This document shows, one piece after another, positions 6,263 to 7,130 of a stretch of DNA of 7,130 bases. Location: assembly GCA_003240795.1 (NCBI GenBank), contig QFNK01000091.1, forward strand, positions 1-7,130, read 5' to 3'. A model generated the notes under the pieces. It saw nothing but the letters and a program-made list of their open reading frames with translations, was not told the origin of the DNA and made no database searches. A program made the translations under genes and the position numbers. The stretch's first letter is position 1; every line of letters starts with the position of its first letter. The stretch is from Micavibrio aeruginosavorus (GTDB lineage: Bacteria > Pseudomonadota > Alphaproteobacteria > Micavibrionales > Micavibrionaceae).

Positions 6263-7048
6263 TTAGTTGCTTCCGTTGCCGTAGTCCGGAATATCCGGGC
6301 CGGCCGCCATATCAGGGTCCAGGTTGTTCACGAGGGCCTGACGGCGCTGGTAGTATGCGCTGCGCAGAGCGGCGTAATAGTCGAAGGAGTTGCGACGCAG
6401 ATCGTCGATAACGTCCAGCAGCTCTTCACGCTGGTCGATCGCGCCGACGCCGACGCGTGTGTAGTGCAGCCATTCCAGATCGTGGCTGAACATATAGATG
6501 CGGACAGGGTCGAGCAGGCTGTCGACGACCATGCCTGTGCCGTCACGTGCGGACGATGGACCCAGCAGCGGCAGAACGATGTAAGGACCATGACCCACGC
6601 CCCATACGGCCAGCGTCTGACCGAAATCTTCTGGCTCGTAAGGAATGCCGCCTTGGTCGGCAACGTCGAAGATACCGCCGACGCCGATCAGCGTGTTGAT
6701 GAAGAGGCGGCCGGAAGCATTCGCAAAACCCTCGAGGTCGCCTTGAAGAAGTTTGTTACCCATGATGACCGGGCTTTTCAGGTTGCGCAGGACGTTGCGC
6801 ACGCTGTTACGGACAGGTTTCGGCGCCACATAGCGGTAGCCGCGTGCGACCGGCTCGATGACAGCCTTGTCGATGCTTTCGTTGACAGAAAGAACCGATC
6901 TGTTCACGTTTTCGAACGGGTCATAGATTTGCGCATCCGCAGAAGCGTTCTGACGGTTTGCTCCGGTGTTCGCACAACCCGCCGTGACCACAGCCAATGC
7001 TGCAACGGCGAGAAGCGTCATAAATCTTTTGTTTGCTACGTTTGTCAT
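6263..7048 (-). CDS. mlaA: MlaA/VacJ-family outer-membrane lipoprotein
   Basis: Encodes 261 residues (E. coli MlaA about 251). MlaA sits in the outer membrane and removes mislocalised phospholipids from the outer leaflet, passing them to MlaC. Seen: a lipoprotein signal with K7-R8, a hydrophobic stretch (10-21) and the lipobox VTAGC with Cys25. Residue +2 is Ala, not Asp, so outer-membrane sorting is expected. Family signatures: DPFENVNRSVLSVN (43-56), LFINTLIGVGGIFDVA (115-130), then FGQTLAVWGVGHGPY (142-156) and LPLLGPSSARD (159-169). The C-terminal part (200-240) is helical, and the tail is Asp/Pro/Gly-rich. Starting at Met10 instead would lose the positive charges of the signal, so Met1 is preferred. 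It heads the - strand pair with mlaC. Isoleucine is coded only by ATC and ATT. The mlaFEDB genes are not nearby within the window. Confidence 0.94.
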   Translation of the reverse strand: MTNVANKRFMTLLAVAALAVVTAGCANTGANRQNASADAQIYDPFENVNRSVLSVNESIDKAVIEPVARGYRYVAPKPVRNSVRNVLRNLKSPVIMGNKLLQGDLEGFANASGRLFINTLIGVGGIFDVADQGGIPYEPEDFGQTLAVWGVGHGPYIVLPLLGPSSARDGTGMVVDSLLDPVRIYMFSHDLEWLHYTRVGVGAIDQREELLDVIDDLRRNSFDYYAALRSAYYQRRQALVNNLDPDMAAGPDIPDYGNGSN

Positions 7049-7130
7049 CTCATAAATCCCCGGTAGAATCCCCTGTACGATATCAAATTAACAGACATCC
7101 CTTTACAGCGGCTTAAACCTCTCTCAAATT
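7049..7130 (-). promoter_or_regulatory. Upstream region of mlaA with weak ribosome-binding site
   Basis: The 82 bases before mlaA should hold its 5' leader and perhaps its promoter. On the - strand a GGGG (7058-7061) lies 9 nt before the ATG and is the only plausible, weak, ribosome-binding site. The heptamer GGGGATT occurs twice at a 12-nt spacing (7055-7061 and 7067-7073). No convincing -35/-10 pair is visible, and the region is cut by the window edge. Confidence 0.3.

Noticed and set aside
6464..7066. 200-codon + strand frame covering mlaA
   Set aside because: Antisense to a clear MlaA lipoprotein gene and without a sensible ribosome-binding site or domain.
7080..7130. Sigma-70-like promoter for mlaA (TTGAGA or TTGATA-like hexamers on the - strand)
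   Set aside because: No partner hexamer at 16-18 bp spacing matches well, so no specific promoter can be supported.
1..7130. CRISPR arrays, tRNA or rRNA genes, insertion sequences
   Set aside because: No spaced direct repeats, cloverleaf-like segments, rRNA motifs, transposase or terminal inverted repeats were seen on either strand.

Overview
The window looks like bacterial chromosome from a Gram-negative organism, most likely an alphaproteobacterium. The MlaC and MlaA proteins resemble those of Rhodospirillales-like or Micavibrio-like lineages. This placement is by eye from the two Mla proteins, and the genus cannot be fixed from this sequence alone.

The left three quarters (3-5412, + strand) holds two large, consecutive, mutually paralogous genes for polytopic inner-membrane proteins of the DotA/TraY family. 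This family is the hallmark inner-membrane component of type IVB (I-type, Dot/Icm-like or IncI Tra-like) secretion and conjugation systems. The proteins are 892 and 886 residues long. They share the same topology (one N-terminal hydrophobic segment followed by a signal-peptidase-like AxA site, two further membrane segments, a long probable periplasmic domain, then a C-terminal membrane cluster) and an almost identical core block (34 of 42 residues identical). The 70-bp gap between them is not empty. It contains a 20-codon reading frame with a strong ribosome-binding site, whose stop overlaps the start region of the second paralog, which suggests translational coupling. A run of nine C residues lies inside the first gene. 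No other Dot/Icm or Tra component is in the window; the cluster presumably continues to the left.

A perfect 11-bp hairpin with T-runs on both strands (5439-5470) separates this block from convergent genes on the - strand: mlaC (5484-6146) and, upstream of it in transcription order, mlaA (6263-7048). These encode the periplasmic phospholipid carrier and the outer-membrane lipoprotein of the Mla pathway, which maintains outer-membrane lipid asymmetry. They are probably one transcription unit read mlaA then mlaC, with a GC-rich hairpin between them. The inner-membrane MlaFEDB transporter genes are not in the window.

The two halves differ in codon use. The Ile codon ATA is frequent in both dotA/traY-like genes and absent from mlaA and mlaC, consistent either with different ancestry of the secretion block or with different expression levels. 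The most notable points are the tandem DotA/TraY pair, the small overlapping ORF between them, the internal signal-peptidase-like sites, and the C9 tract.
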